This document shows, piece by piece, positions 14,707 to 24,064 of a stretch of 64,000 nt of DNA (position 1 is the stretch's first letter; every line of letters starts with the position of its first letter). The position numbers were made by a program, and so were the translations under genes. Source of the DNA: Thermodesulfobacteriaceae bacterium UBA6232 (GTDB taxonomy: Bacteria; Desulfobacterota; Thermodesulfobacteria; Thermodesulfobacteriales; Thermodesulfobacteriaceae); contig DJWK01000022.1 in assembly GCA_002441555.1 (NCBI GenBank), forward strand, positions 29,270-93,269, in the 5' to 3' direction. Under the pieces are notes generated by a model, which was not told the DNA's origin, searched no databases, and was given only the letters and a program-made list of their open reading frames with translations.

Positions 14707-16503
14707 TTAAGTAATTTCAATGCGTGTTAAAACTCCGTGGAGTTTGGTAGCAGGAAGTTCCATAAATTTTACAAAGTGAGGGCTTAACTGTTTCAGGGTG
14801 GCATAGAGCTTCCAGATAGGGTGTCTTGTTTCTATATCCTCAAGGCCATAAAAAATGGCTCTTTCATCTATTCCGTGTTCTCTTAATATATCCTCAACCC
14901 TCAAATATTCCATATATCCGTAGGCGATTTCAAAAACCTTAGCACCTGGACAGAGTTCCTCAATAAAACCCGTGGTAATTCCGTAAGGTTCGTTTTTACG
15001 AATAAGGGAAACAAAAATATTTTCTTCATAAAGAATTCCGTGGAAAAAGATGGTTTCTATCACATAGGGAGGAAAGGTATGGGGATCCCGGATAAGAAAT
15101 AATGCAGTTCCCTGGATTTTGGGATTATTGGCATAAAATCTGCTGAATTTGTGAATAAATTCCTCACGGCTTAAAAATTTTAAGCTTTTATAAAGCTTTT
15201 TTTGCCCCTGTGTGTATAAAAGAATTACGGCAAAGGGAAAGCTTGCAAGGACAATGGACCAGTATCCTCCCACTGGAAATTTGTGAAGGGTTGAAGAAAA
15301 ATAAATAATAGAAGTTAAAGCTGTAAAAATAGATAGTAGAAAATATTTATAATTTTTCTTTATAAAAAAGACACTAATGAGAAAAAGGCCAGTTATGCTC
15401 ATATCAGCGGTAACGGCAAGACCGTAGGCAGAAGCTAATTTAGCCGAGCTTCCAAAAAGATACATAATATAACAAACCGCTATATAGAAAAACCAGTTAA
15501 CTGTGCCGATGTAAATTTGAGAGGCAAGTTCTCTTGAGGTATATTTAACCTTTAAGATGGGAAGAATTCGTGCAGAAATTGCTTGATAGACAATGCTAAA
15601 CATGGCGCTTATCATGGCCTGTGAGGCAATGATGGTTGCAAGAAGAGCAAGAATTAAAAAGGGAACATATAAATATGAAATCAGATGAAGACACATTTCA
15701 AAAAGAACAAATTTGGCCTGCGGATTGAGAAGAAGAAAGGCCCCTTGTCCGAAATAATTGATTATTAAAGCCACAAAGACAAGTTTCCAGGCTTTCTTTA
15801 TAGGTCTTGCTCCGAGATGCCCCATATCCGCATACATGGCCTCACTACCTGTAGCACAAAGAATAATCTCTCCCAAAGCGAGATACCCCTTCCAGCCATT
15901 TTTCATCAAAAATTCTACTCCGTAGAAGGGATTTATAGCTTTAAGTACTGAGGGCACTTTAAATAGGTAAACCAAACCAAGTAGAAAAAGACTGAAGAAC
16001 CATAGGCACATTACAGGCCCAAAGGCCCCAGAAACCTTTTCTGTTCCCCTTGCCTGAAAAGAAAAAAGGAGGGTAGCAATAAAAATACTTATCAATACAA
16101 TGTGAGTTTCTGTTAAATGAGGTATTCCAGGAATTAAAGAGATTCCTTCAACGGCACTAAGAATACTTATGGCAGGGGTAATAACTCCATCTCCCATTAA
16201 AAGAGAGATGGCAATAAAAGAAATAAGGGTGACAACCCCAAGGGCCCTTCTTGATTTAATTAATGATTTTAAGATTTCCGAAAGAATTAAGGTTCCTCCT
16301 TCCCCCCTTAAGCTAAGACTCATAGCTAAAACTGTATATTGAATCGTAGGAAGGATGATAAGAGTCCAGAAAATAAGAGATAAAACCCCAAGAACATTCT
16401 CATAGGTTACAGGAAGAAGGAGAAAGATGACACTAAGAGTATAAATAGGACTTGTTCCGATGTCTCCAAAAACAAGCCCAAGGGCCTTAATGATTTTTTG
16501 CAT
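14707..16503 (-). CDS. kup: Kup-family potassium uptake protein
   Basis: A 598-residue inner-membrane K+ transporter, probably a K+/H+ symporter. It opens with the signature ALGLVFGDIGTSPIYTLS, has about 12 helices over residues 10-430 (GDGVITPAISILSAVEG, GATGSEA-like CATGSEAMYADMGHLG), and ends with a cytoplasmic domain. Length is typical. It lies 9 bases downstream of the small antitoxin-like gene's ATG side and may be separately transcribed. Confidence 0.96.
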   Translation of the reverse strand: MQKIIKALGLVFGDIGTSPIYTLSVIFLLLPVTYENVLGVLSLIFWTLIILPTIQYTVLAMSLSLRGEGGTLILSEILKSLIKSRRALGVVTLISFIAISLLMGDGVITPAISILSAVEGISLIPGIPHLTETHIVLISIFIATLLFSFQARGTEKVSGAFGPVMCLWFFSLFLLGLVYLFKVPSVLKAINPFYGVEFLMKNGWKGYLALGEIILCATGSEAMYADMGHLGARPIKKAWKLVFVALIINYFGQGAFLLLNPQAKFVLFEMCLHLISYLYVPFLILALLATIIASQAMISAMFSIVYQAISARILPILKVKYTSRELASQIYIGTVNWFFYIAVCYIMYLFGSSAKLASAYGLAVTADMSITGLFLISVFFIKKNYKYFLLSIFTALTSIIYFSSTLHKFPVGGYWSIVLASFPFAVILLYTQGQKKLYKSLKFLSREEFIHKFSRFYANNPKIQGTALFLIRDPHTFPPYVIETIFFHGILYEENIFVSLIRKNEPYGITTGFIEELCPGAKVFEIAYGYMEYLRVEDILREHGIDERAIFYGLEDIETRHPIWKLYATLKQLSPHFVKFMELPATKLHGVLTRIEIT

Positions 16504-16546
16504 AGCCCAATTTTAGCACTTACTACGGGTTTTTAAAGAAAGGAGT

Positions 16547-17245
16547 TTAATTTGATAGAAGAGCTTTTAAATCTGAAGGTTTATATATTTTCAAGGATTT
16601 TCCGTCAAAGAATAAATGTTCTGGAAGGGTCTTTTCTACCAAAGAAAGAGCCCTTTCAATTTTCACTTTAAGGGGTGTAAATTCAATTGATTCTTTGAAA
16701 AAACTTAAAGCCCAGAGTGAATAAAAGGCAACCAAAGAATCTTCTGAATTAAGATGAAAAATTATATATTCATGGGCTGAGATTTTTAAGAGATCTTCAA
16801 GGTATTTCTGGGCAAGCCTTCCCACACCCCAGATAATTCCCCTTTGTGCAGGAGGATACTCAAGATAATTTCCTTCGGGCCAGATATAAGACACATAAAT
16901 TTGTAGATATTCCCTTTTCAAAGCCTCAGAGTTATAAAGGGCCTCTGCAAAGCCTTCTCCAACTCCCCAGGCCATACCTCCTGATTCTTCATTTAGCATC
17001 CACATGAGCCTTCTGATAACAATTCTTGCCCTTTCCATTTCTATTTTTGCAAGTTCTGCCGCAGTAAATCCAAAGGCATAAATAGCCTTCCAGCGAACCT
17101 CTTCCTGAGGATGCAAAAAAGCCCCAATAAGAAAACTTACCCTTTTTGATGGAGGAAAGGGCTTGAGAGCCTCTTTTAGCTCCTCAAGCCCTGTTTTTTC
17201 AAGAATGGACCAGATATCCTTTTTTAAATACCCTTCACTAAGCAG
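16547..17245 (-). CDS. HEAT-like (DVU0298-type) protein with a probable CTG start
   Basis: The frame is open back to an in-frame TAA near 17257. No ATG, GTG or good TTG lies early enough, but a CTG at 17243-17245 has AAAGGAG 7 bases upstream and overlaps the flavodiiron stop. This gives 232 residues. The N-terminal part (KKDIWSILEKTGLEELKEAL, PPSKRVSFLIGAFLHPQEEVRWKAIYAFG) and repeated helices fit the DVU0298-like HEAT proteins found beside oxygen-defence genes in sulfate reducers. An alternative TTG start at 17116 would remove the first helices. Function is unknown; probably a scaffold or assembly factor. Confidence 0.65.
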   Translation of the reverse strand: MLSEGYLKKDIWSILEKTGLEELKEALKPFPPSKRVSFLIGAFLHPQEEVRWKAIYAFGFTAAELAKIEMERARIVIRRLMWMLNEESGGMAWGVGEGFAEALYNSEALKREYLQIYVSYIWPEGNYLEYPPAQRGIIWGVGRLAQKYLEDLLKISAHEYIIFHLNSEDSLVAFYSLWALSFFKESIEFTPLKVKIERALSLVEKTLPEHLFFDGKSLKIYKPSDLKALLSN

Positions 17246-18437
17246 AACAGAGCTCCTTTACCTTCCTTGCAACAGCTTTTCCGAGTTCCATACACTCAAA
17301 GAGAACCTTTTCATCAGGAACATATTTTGCTTTGATTCCTTCATGGACAATTTCAGCCTGAATTTCTTGAAGATATTGATTTAGAAGCTTTACTGCCTCA
17401 CCACTCCAGCCGTAAGAACCGAAGGCTGCTCCCACTTTCCCTCTTGGTCTCAGTCCCTTCATATAGGTTAAAAACCCAGAAACTGTGGGTAATAAGCCGT
17501 TATTGAGTGTAGGTGATCCAAGGACAAGTCCCCTTGCCTCAAGGACATCAGCCATAAGTTCAGTCCAGTCTGTTACTGAAAGCTTGCACATTTTTACAGG
17601 AACTCCTTCCTCAAATACCCCTTCCATTACTGCATAGGCCATTTTTTCTGTGCTCTTCCACATGGTGTCATAAAGAATTAATACCTTAGGATCACAGGTA
17701 AAGGAACTCCACCTTTCATAGAGGGAAACAATCTTTTCTGGATTTTTTCTCCAGATAACTCCGTGATCAGGACAAATCATCTCAATCTGAAGATTCATAT
17801 CTTTTACGGTTTTTAGGAGTTTGTTTACCTGCGGTGAGTAAGGATAAACGATATTGGCATAGTATTTGCGGGCCTCCTGAATAAGCTCACACTCATCCAC
17901 CTCATCATCAAAACGCTGGCTTGTTGCATAATGGGCACCAAAGGCATCCTGAGAAACAAGAATCCTTTCTTCAGGAATGTAAGTCATCATACTGTCTGGC
18001 CAGTGAATCATGGGGGTCTCAATAAAGGTAAGAGTTCTTTTGCCTACTTTTACAGAAGTTCCGGTTTTAACCTCCTCAAAGGGATAATCTTCCTTATGAA
18101 AATGGGCAAGGATCCCGAGTCTTGCGTTTTTTGTTAAGAATATCTTTTCAGGCTTGATTACATCAACTATTTTGGCAAAACCTCCAGCATGGTCAGGCTC
18201 AATGTGATTGATAACCAGATAATCAATCCTTTCAGGCCCAATGACTGAGCTTATCCTTTTAAGAAGTTCCTCTTCAAAGCCATGTTTAACTGTGTCAAAG
18301 AGAACCACCTTTTCGTCAATCAGCAGATAGGCATTGTAAGTAGTGCCCCTAAAAGTAGAATAACCGTGAAAGTTTCTAACATTCCAGTCAATGGCTCCAA
18401 CCCAATAAAAATTTTCTTTTACCTTAACAGCCTTCAT
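17238..18437 (-). CDS. A-type flavodiiron protein (rubredoxin:oxygen/NO oxidoreductase)
   Basis: A 399-residue cytoplasmic enzyme that reduces O2 to water or NO to N2O. The N-terminal metallo-beta-lactamase-like domain holds the diiron ligands (NHIEPDHAGG, MIHWPDSM, CPDHGVIW). The C-terminal flavodoxin domain (from about residue 250) binds FMN (LILYDTMWKSTEKMAYAV, GSPTLNNGLLPTV, AFGSYGWSGEA). Electrons probably come from the rubredoxin encoded upstream in the same unit, as in the Roo system of Desulfovibrio. Confidence 0.95.
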   Translation of the reverse strand: MKAVKVKENFYWVGAIDWNVRNFHGYSTFRGTTYNAYLLIDEKVVLFDTVKHGFEEELLKRISSVIGPERIDYLVINHIEPDHAGGFAKIVDVIKPEKIFLTKNARLGILAHFHKEDYPFEEVKTGTSVKVGKRTLTFIETPMIHWPDSMMTYIPEERILVSQDAFGAHYATSQRFDDEVDECELIQEARKYYANIVYPYSPQVNKLLKTVKDMNLQIEMICPDHGVIWRKNPEKIVSLYERWSSFTCDPKVLILYDTMWKSTEKMAYAVMEGVFEEGVPVKMCKLSVTDWTELMADVLEARGLVLGSPTLNNGLLPTVSGFLTYMKGLRPRGKVGAAFGSYGWSGEAVKLLNQYLQEIQAEIVHEGIKAKYVPDEKVLFECMELGKAVARKVKELCSA

Positions 18438-18454
18438 TAGCTTCCACCTCCTTC

Positions 18455-18802
18455 CTAAAAAGTGATTATTTGATAACCCTCTTTTAAAAATTTTGCCATT
18501 CCGGCATGATTGGCCATATCATCAAGTATTTTAAGGCCTTTATTAACAGCAATTTCATAGGTTCCAAACTTTTGAGAACAGGCCTTGCAAACTCCTTCTA
18601 TAAGCCCTTGAGAAAGGACCCTCTGAGAAAGAAGGTAAATAGGACTATCTTCTTCATAAAATTGGGGAATAAGTTTGGTTGCTTCACCCTCTAAAACTAT
18701 TTTAACTTCAAGGTCTTTGGCATTCATATCAAGAGCATTTAATAAGACATGAATAAAACACATGGGTTCACCGCTAAAGGCAAATAGGGCATATTTACCC
18801 AT
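18455..18802 (-). CDS. DsrE-family protein
   Basis: A 115-residue protein of DsrE fold (MGKYALFAFSGEPMCFIHVLLNALDMNA, VKIVLEGEATKLI, LIEGVCKACSQKFG). The C-x-x-C pair lies where the active cysteines of sulfur-carrier relatives are found. It sits between rubredoxin and the flavodiiron gene in the oxygen-defence cluster, a common place for this family in anaerobes. A role in persulfide handling under oxidative stress is plausible but unproven. Confidence 0.85.
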   Translation of the reverse strand: MGKYALFAFSGEPMCFIHVLLNALDMNAKDLEVKIVLEGEATKLIPQFYEEDSPIYLLSQRVLSQGLIEGVCKACSQKFGTYEIAVNKGLKILDDMANHAGMAKFLKEGYQIITF

Positions 18803-18823
18803 AGGTTCCTCCTAAAAAGCCTG

Positions 18824-18850
18824 TAGGACAGGCTCTTTAAGCTTGTCCTA
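18824..18850. promoter_or_regulatory. Intercistronic hairpin between rubredoxin and DsrE genes
   Basis: TAGGACAGGCT and AGCTTGTCCTA form 11-bp arms with one G-T pair around a five-base loop. On the transcribed minus strand it is followed by GGCTTTTTAGG, so it may act as a weak terminator, attenuator or processing site that sets the ratio of rubredoxin to downstream products. Confidence 0.5.
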
Positions 18851-18855
18851 AGTGA

Positions 18856-19017
18856 TTATTCTTCTGGACTGAAATCGTCCTTAGAGGCCCCACAAACAGG
18901 GCAGGTCCAGCTGTCAGGTAATTGCTCAAAGGGAGTCCCTGGAGGAATATTCTGGCTGGGATCTCCCACTTCAGGATCATAGACATAACCGCAGACATTA
19001 CACTTATACTTCTTCAT
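18856..19017 (-). CDS. Rubredoxin
   Basis: A 53-residue one-iron electron carrier, complete and of normal length. It reads [20 protein letters not shown] with the second Cys pair in [15 protein letters not shown], giving the Fe(Cys)4 site C-x2-C and C-x2-C. The start ATG at 19017 has GGAGG upstream. It likely donates electrons to the flavodiiron protein and to desulfoferrodoxin in the same cluster. Confidence 0.98.
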   Translation of the reverse strand: MKKYKCNVCGYVYDPEVGDPSQNIPPGTPFEQLPDSWTCPVCGASKDDFSPEE

Positions 19018-19041
19018 GGTCTCCTCCTTTGGCATTGATAT

Positions 19042-19446
19042 TTATTTTTCAGAGGGTTCACAAACCTGGGCTCCTTCCCAATAGGCGTGAAGATTACACC
19101 ATTCCTTGGCAAGCACTTTTTCAGCCTTTACTGTAAATTCTGCCTCTGGGGCATCTCCTGGTTTCAAAAACTTAATATAAACTCTATCTCCATCGGCATG
19201 AAGCTCAATCCACTCAATATAGTGTTCCTCTGTCATTGGGTGAGGAACACTTCCCACTTTGACTTTGTAAACATCTCCATGTTTCTCAATTACTGGGACA
19301 TGTTTTTCAGCTGCAGCATCTACTGTTCCAGGTTTTTGAAGCTCCATGGGTTTATTACAGCAGACAAGCTCACCCTTTCCTCCATGCATAACCAATACAA
19401 TATTTCCACAAACATTGCATTTGTAAAGTTCCAATCTTTCTGCCAT
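19042..19446 (-). CDS. dfx: Desulfoferrodoxin (two-iron superoxide reductase)
   Basis: A 134-residue superoxide reductase. The N-terminal desulforedoxin-like centre I has the C-x2-C and C-C cysteines ([19 protein letters not shown]). The C-terminal centre II has the His and Cys ligands of the SOR site ([35 protein letters not shown]). It reduces superoxide to peroxide without making O2, using rubredoxin electrons. First gene of the dfx-rub-dsrE-fdp-HEAT unit; AGGAGG precedes the ATG. Confidence 0.97.
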   Translation of the reverse strand: MAERLELYKCNVCGNIVLVMHGGKGELVCCNKPMELQKPGTVDAAAEKHVPVIEKHGDVYKVKVGSVPHPMTEEHYIEWIELHADGDRVYIKFLKPGDAPEAEFTVKAEKVLAKEWCNLHAYWEGAQVCEPSEK

Positions 19447-19466
19447 AGCACAACCTCCTTTTAAAT

Positions 19467-19484
19467 AATTTTAAATATAAAATT
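19467..19484. promoter_or_regulatory. AT-rich palindrome upstream of dfx, possible operator
   Basis: AATTTTA and TAAAATT form perfect 7-bp arms separated by 4 bases, 21 bases before the desulfoferrodoxin ATG. The size and AT content resemble a PerR/Fur-type operator, but such palindromes arise easily in sequence this AT-rich. Confidence 0.3.
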
Positions 19485-19542
19485 ACTTCAATTTTGGGTT
19501 AATTCAAGGTATGTGATAAAAATTTCTCAAATTAGTTAACTT

Positions 19543-19962
19543 TTAAAGGGATTTATAAATTTCTTTAAGTTCTTCCAGAACCTCTTTGAGAATTTTTTTC
19601 AAATTTTCTGACCTATTTAGTGTGTATTCAGGGATAATTTTTGAAGGTGGGGGAGGGGAGAGATCGGGAAATAAACTCGGACTTGCCCTTTCTTGCTTTT
19701 TTAACTTTGTATCACCCTTTGAAAAAAATAGTTTTTTTCTTATCCCCTCTAAGGTATAGCCCTCATCAAGGAGCTTTTTTATCCTGAAAAGAATTTCTAA
19801 ATCTTTTTTTTTGAAAAATTTCCTTTTTCCAATTTTATGAGGTTTAATTTCTGGAATTCGTTTTTCCCAGTAATCAAGAATGTGGGGCTTAATATTTAAA
19901 AGTCTGCAGGTTTCTTTAAGAGAGTAAAAAAGAGGAGCATCTTTTTTATCTTTCCTTTTCAT
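19543..19962 (-). CDS. MerR-family transcriptional regulator
   Basis: A 139-residue protein with an N-terminal MerR winged helix (YSLKETCRLLNIKPHILDYWEKRIPEIKP, FKKKDLEILFRIKKLLDEGYTLEGIRKKL) and a short polar C-terminus ending in a helix. There is no ligand-binding domain. MerR genes in this position downstream of pheT and ihfA are common in delta-type and related anaerobes. It overlaps ihfA by 17 bases. Targets are unknown. Confidence 0.85.
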   Translation of the reverse strand: MKRKDKKDAPLFYSLKETCRLLNIKPHILDYWEKRIPEIKPHKIGKRKFFKKKDLEILFRIKKLLDEGYTLEGIRKKLFFSKGDTKLKKQERASPSLFPDLSPPPPSKIIPEYTLNRSENLKKILKEVLEELKEIYKSL

Positions 19963-20242
19963 TATGGAGCTCAGCTCTTAAGGTAGGAGCAAGATGAAAG
20001 GAGACCTTTTTAAAAGGGTTTATAATTACTTCTTCTCCAGTTTTAACATTTCTTCCTTTTCTTGGCTTGGTTTCATGGGGAATAAAGGTTCCAAAGCCTG
20101 CAATCTTAACCGGTTCTTTAAGTTCAAGGGCCTTTATTATTTCTTCAAGAAGGGTTTCCACAAAAAGATGAAGAAACCTCTGAGAAAGCCCTGTTTTTTG
20201 ATGAAGTTTTTTTACAATCTCTCTTCGGGTTAATTTTTCCAT
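19946..20242 (-). CDS. ihfA: Integration host factor alpha-type DNA-binding protein
   Basis: A 98-residue HU/IHF-family protein. It shows the helical N-terminus LTRREIVKKLHQKTGLSQ and the DNA-bending arm GFGTFIPHETKPRKGRNVKTGEE..INPFKKVSFHL. Its place directly after pheT matches the conserved pheST-ihfA order, which supports IHF-alpha over HU. It bends DNA and would be the helper expected at sigma-54 promoters. Confidence 0.88.
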   Translation of the reverse strand: MEKLTRREIVKKLHQKTGLSQRFLHLFVETLLEEIIKALELKEPVKIAGFGTFIPHETKPRKGRNVKTGEEVIINPFKKVSFHLAPTLRAELHNEKER

Positions 20243-20245
20243 TAA

Positions 20246-22645
20246 TTATCTGGGTTTGGCTTTGAAATGAGCAAAAATTTTCTTAGCTATTTCATCCTGC
20301 AAGGCATTTACTTCATCATCAAAAAGGGTCCTTTCTTCACTCCTAAACCAGAAGCGAAGAGTAATACTTTTTTTATCTTCAGGAATGGGCGGACCTTCAT
20401 AAAGGGCAATAAGCTCCATTTTTTCAAAATAGGGTATTTCAAGCCCCTTTATGTAAGAGAGGATTTCGCCATAGGGAACCTCTTTGTCTATAATAAAACT
20501 AATATCCCTGAAAGTAGAAGGAAATTTGGGTGGTTTTTGAATGGTATATGTCCTTTTTACTTCAGAATAAAGTGTATAAATTTTTGAAAGATCAATTTCT
20601 GCCACAAAGAGTGGTTTTTTTAAATCCAAGCTTTCAAGCACATAATTTTTCATGGCTCCAGCAAAGCCAATTTTTATCCCTGATAAATAGAGATCGTAGG
20701 AAAAGCCTTTTTTAAGAAAGAGCTCCTGAGAATAGGGTCTCATTTCAACCTCAAGAGAAAGGGCTGAAAAAAGCTCTTCAAGGATTCCTTTGAGGTCAAA
20801 AAGGTCATATTTTCTTTTATAACCTTCCCAAGGAAGAAGTTTCTTTTCTCCCTTGAGAAGGATGGCAAGATGGGTGAATTCACTTGCAAGCTCAGTATCT
20901 GGAAAGAAAACTTTACCCACCTCAAAAATAGAAAGATCCTCAACTTCTCTTGCTGAATTAAATTTTGCCACTTCAAGAAGCCCAGGAATTAAAGAGGTTC
21001 TCATCACTGAAAGATGGGAGGAAATGGGGTTTTCAAGTTCAATAACCTTTAATCTTTCATCTCTTTCAGAAAGATTCAATTTTTGCAGAGTTTCAGGATT
21101 TATAAAACTGTAAGTTATAACTTCAAATAATCCAAAGCCCTTTAAAATCTCTCTGATTTTTCTTTCAAGTTGGAGTTCAAGCCTTGAGGCCTTGGCTTTA
21201 AGTTCAGCTACAGGAAAGGTAGCAGGAATGCGGTCGTATCCGTAAAGCCTTGCTATTTCTTCAACAAGGTCTTCGGGAATCTCAAGGTCCTGCCTGAAGG
21301 AATGGGGCCTTAATTTAAAGGTATCTCCCTCTGTTTGAAGTTTTCCAAGTTTTTTAAGAGTTGCTTCTATAAAAGATTTTTCAATTTTAAATCCAAGAAT
21401 TTTGTTTATTTTTTGAGAAGTAATTTCAATTAAGGGGCTTTTAAAAGGCCTTGAATAAACATCCACAATTTGAGAAATTTCTGAAGGCTCAGTAATTTTT
21501 AGAATTAATTCTGTGGCTCTAAGGGCACCAAAAAGGACACCTTCCGGATCAACCTTTCTTTCAAAGCGATAACTGCTTTCAGTGGTAAGACGATGCCTCT
21601 TTCCAGAAAGCCTTATCCATTTGGGATTGAACCAGGCTGATTCAAGAAAAATATTCTGAGTATTTTCGGTTACCCCAGAATCTTCCCCTCCCATAATTCC
21701 TGCAAGAACAAGAGCTTTTTCGGAGTCGGCAATGACCAGATCCTCCTCTGTGAAGGTTCTTTCAACTCCATCGAGCATAAGAAGTTTTTCTCCGAGGTGG
21801 GCTCTCCTTATTAAAATCTTTTTACCACTAATTTTCTCCCAGTCAAAGGCATGAAGGGGTTGTCCTAACTCAAGAAGGACATAATTGGTAATATCAACAA
21901 TATTGTTTATGGGTCTTAGCCCACAAAGAAAGAGCCTCTTTAAAATAAAAAAGGGGCTTTCTGAAATCTTAACGCCTTTAAAGAGCCTTCCTATATACCT
22001 AAAACATCCCTCTTCTTCAAGAATCTTTATTTCGCCTTCAAAGGGCTCTCCCTTTAAAAGGGACTCCTCAAAGGAAAGGGGCTTTAATTCCCAGCCGCAA
22101 ATAAGGTTAAGCTCCCTTGCCACACCGTAAATGGAAAGTAAATCCCCCCTATTGGGAGTTATGGCTATTTCTAAAACAGGCTCTTTTATGTTGAGAATCT
22201 CGTATATGGACTTTCCGAGGGGAGTATCTTCAGGAAAAACAAGGAGAGCATCTTTAATCTCAGAAATTCCTGCCTCAAAGGGAGAAAGAAACATCCCCTC
22301 CGAGCGATATTTTTTAATTTCCTTTACTTCCACCTTTTGATGAGAAAAGGTAAGGCTTCCTGGTTTGGCAAGGGCAAGAATAAGCCCGGGTTTAACCTGA
22401 TCTTTTGCTGTGGTTAAAACCGAAAAGGTTTCCTTTCCATCGGTAACCCTGCAAAGAACCACCTCTTTTAAATCTTCTGGAGAAAGCACTTCAAGAATTT
22501 TGACCGAAATCAAATCTCCAAGCTTTTTATAGGGATCAAAAACTTCTTCAACTTCATGACCAGAAAGGGTAAGGATTTCTGCAATTTCTTCAGAAGATTT
22601 TTTTAACTCAATAAATTCAGATAGCCAGCTTATGGGGACCCTCAT
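20246..22645 (-). CDS. pheT: Phenylalanyl-tRNA synthetase beta subunit
   Basis: A 799-residue subunit of the alpha2-beta2 enzyme that charges tRNA-Phe. It starts MRVPISWLSEFIEL, has the EMAP-like tRNA-binding module (about 45-155), the B3/B4 editing region with GIMGGEDSGVTENTQN, B5, the catalytic-like core (PNSxx-type ENPISSHLSVMRTSLIPGLLE) and the C-terminal anticodon-binding FDX-ACB domain (KFPSTFRDISFIIDKEVPYGE). Full length. It follows pheS with an 11-base gap. Confidence 0.98.
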   Translation of the reverse strand: MRVPISWLSEFIELKKSSEEIAEILTLSGHEVEEVFDPYKKLGDLISVKILEVLSPEDLKEVVLCRVTDGKETFSVLTTAKDQVKPGLILALAKPGSLTFSHQKVEVKEIKKYRSEGMFLSPFEAGISEIKDALLVFPEDTPLGKSIYEILNIKEPVLEIAITPNRGDLLSIYGVARELNLICGWELKPLSFEESLLKGEPFEGEIKILEEEGCFRYIGRLFKGVKISESPFFILKRLFLCGLRPINNIVDITNYVLLELGQPLHAFDWEKISGKKILIRRAHLGEKLLMLDGVERTFTEEDLVIADSEKALVLAGIMGGEDSGVTENTQNIFLESAWFNPKWIRLSGKRHRLTTESSYRFERKVDPEGVLFGALRATELILKITEPSEISQIVDVYSRPFKSPLIEITSQKINKILGFKIEKSFIEATLKKLGKLQTEGDTFKLRPHSFRQDLEIPEDLVEEIARLYGYDRIPATFPVAELKAKASRLELQLERKIREILKGFGLFEVITYSFINPETLQKLNLSERDERLKVIELENPISSHLSVMRTSLIPGLLEVAKFNSAREVEDLSIFEVGKVFFPDTELASEFTHLAILLKGEKKLLPWEGYKRKYDLFDLKGILEELFSALSLEVEMRPYSQELFLKKGFSYDLYLSGIKIGFAGAMKNYVLESLDLKKPLFVAEIDLSKIYTLYSEVKRTYTIQKPPKFPSTFRDISFIIDKEVPYGEILSYIKGLEIPYFEKMELIALYEGPPIPEDKKSITLRFWFRSEERTLFDDEVNALQDEIAKKIFAHFKAKPR

Positions 22646-22656
22646 CTTTTCTCTCT

Positions 22657-23670
22657 TTATTTAAAGGATTCAAGAAAATAAAGATGGTTATCAAAGAAAA
22701 GCCTTATATCATCAATTTCGTACTTGATCATGGCAATTCTTTCTACTCCAAGGCCAAAGGCAAACCCCTGCCATTTGGTAGTATCATAATTAACTGCTTT
22801 TAAGACCTCCGGATGAACCATGCCAGCACCAAGGATCTCAAGCCATCCAGTTTGGCTACATACTCTGCATCCTTTACCTTCACAAATGACACAGCTTATA
22901 TCCATTTCCACACTAGGCTCAGTAAAGGGAAAATAACTTGGTCTAAATCTTACCCGTGTCTTTTCACCAAAAATTTCCCTTGCAAAAAAGGAGAGAATCC
23001 CCTTTAAATCTGAAAAGCTTGTTTTTTCATCAATCATAAGGCCTTCTACCTGATGAAACATGGGGGAATGTCTCACATCGGCATCACAGCGATAGACCTT
23101 TCCAGGAGCAATAATTCTTAGAGGTGGAGTTTTTTCAAGCATAGCCCTTATTTGCATGGGAGAGGTATGAGTCCTTAAAAGAGCTCCATTTTTAAGATAA
23201 AAGGTTGCCTGCATATCCCTTGCAGGATGCCACTCAGGAATATTCAAAGCAGTAAAATTATAGTAATCTGACTCTACCTCTGGTCCTGTGACAATCTCAA
23301 AACCGAGCCTTGTAAAAATCTCGCAGATTTCCTCAATCACCAAGGTTAGAGGATGAAGAGCCCCTCTATCTGGTCTTCTCCCAGGAAGGGTGGGATCAAT
23401 TCCCTTTTCCCGATCTTCCTCTTCAAGAAGTAAGACTCTTTTTCTTTCTTGATAAAGCTCCTCTAAAAGTTCTTTTAACTCGTTTATTTTAGAGCCAAAG
23501 ATTCTTTTTTCTTCTAAAGAAAGGTTCTTTAGAGATTTTAAGGCCTGAGTGATTTCTCCCTTTTTCCCAAGATATTTGACTCTTAGAGATTCAAGATCTG
23601 TTAAGTTTTTGGCCTCTGAAAATTCCTTAAAGGCCTTCTCTTTAAGGGCTTCTATTTCTTCGGGTTTCAT
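22657..23670 (-). CDS. pheS: Phenylalanyl-tRNA synthetase alpha subunit
   Basis: A 337-residue catalytic subunit. The N-terminal coiled-coil arm (about 1-85) is followed by the class II core with motif 2 (APGKVYRCDADVRHSPMFHQVEG), the Phe-binding region (FRPSYFPFTEPSVEMDISC) and motif 3 (GFAFGLGVERIAMIKY). Four cysteines (CVICEGKGCRVC) in the core suggest a bound zinc, a feature of some thermophile enzymes. The start abuts the rplT stop. Confidence 0.98.
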   Translation of the reverse strand: MKPEEIEALKEKAFKEFSEAKNLTDLESLRVKYLGKKGEITQALKSLKNLSLEEKRIFGSKINELKELLEELYQERKRVLLLEEEDREKGIDPTLPGRRPDRGALHPLTLVIEEICEIFTRLGFEIVTGPEVESDYYNFTALNIPEWHPARDMQATFYLKNGALLRTHTSPMQIRAMLEKTPPLRIIAPGKVYRCDADVRHSPMFHQVEGLMIDEKTSFSDLKGILSFFAREIFGEKTRVRFRPSYFPFTEPSVEMDISCVICEGKGCRVCSQTGWLEILGAGMVHPEVLKAVNYDTTKWQGFAFGLGVERIAMIKYEIDDIRLFFDNHLYFLESFK

Positions 23671-24027
23671 TTATTGCCAGGCTTTTTTAGCAATTTCAGC
23701 AATTTTACTAAATGTCTCAGGCTCATTTACAGCAAGATAAGCAAGAACTTTTCTGTCAAGTTCAATGCCCGCTTTCTTAAGGCCTCCTATAAATTTGCTA
23801 TAATTAAGACCGTTTAAACGGGCAGCAGCATTAATTCTTATCTGCCAGAGCTTTCTGAAATCCCTTTTCCTCTGGCGCCTATCCCTATAGGCATAAACAA
23901 GGGCTCTTTCCAGGGTTTCCTTAGCTCTTCTAAAAACATTCTTTCTCTGGCCCCAATATCCCTTGGTAAGTTTGAGAAGCCTTTTATGTCTTCTTCTGGT
24001 TTTAAAACCACCTTTGGCCCTTGGCAT
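23671..24027 (-). CDS. rplT: 50S ribosomal protein L20
   Basis: A 118-residue basic protein of the large subunit, of standard length ([55 protein letters not shown]). It is essential for early 50S assembly. It lies between rpmI and pheS, the conserved order; infC is not in front of this cluster. Confidence 0.99.
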   Translation of the reverse strand: MPRAKGGFKTRRRHKRLLKLTKGYWGQRKNVFRRAKETLERALVYAYRDRRQRKRDFRKLWQIRINAAARLNGLNYSKFIGGLKKAGIELDRKVLAYLAVNEPETFSKIAEIAKKAWQ

Positions 24028-24064
24028 GTTTCATTACCTCCCTTGTATTAAAAGTTGAATTAGC

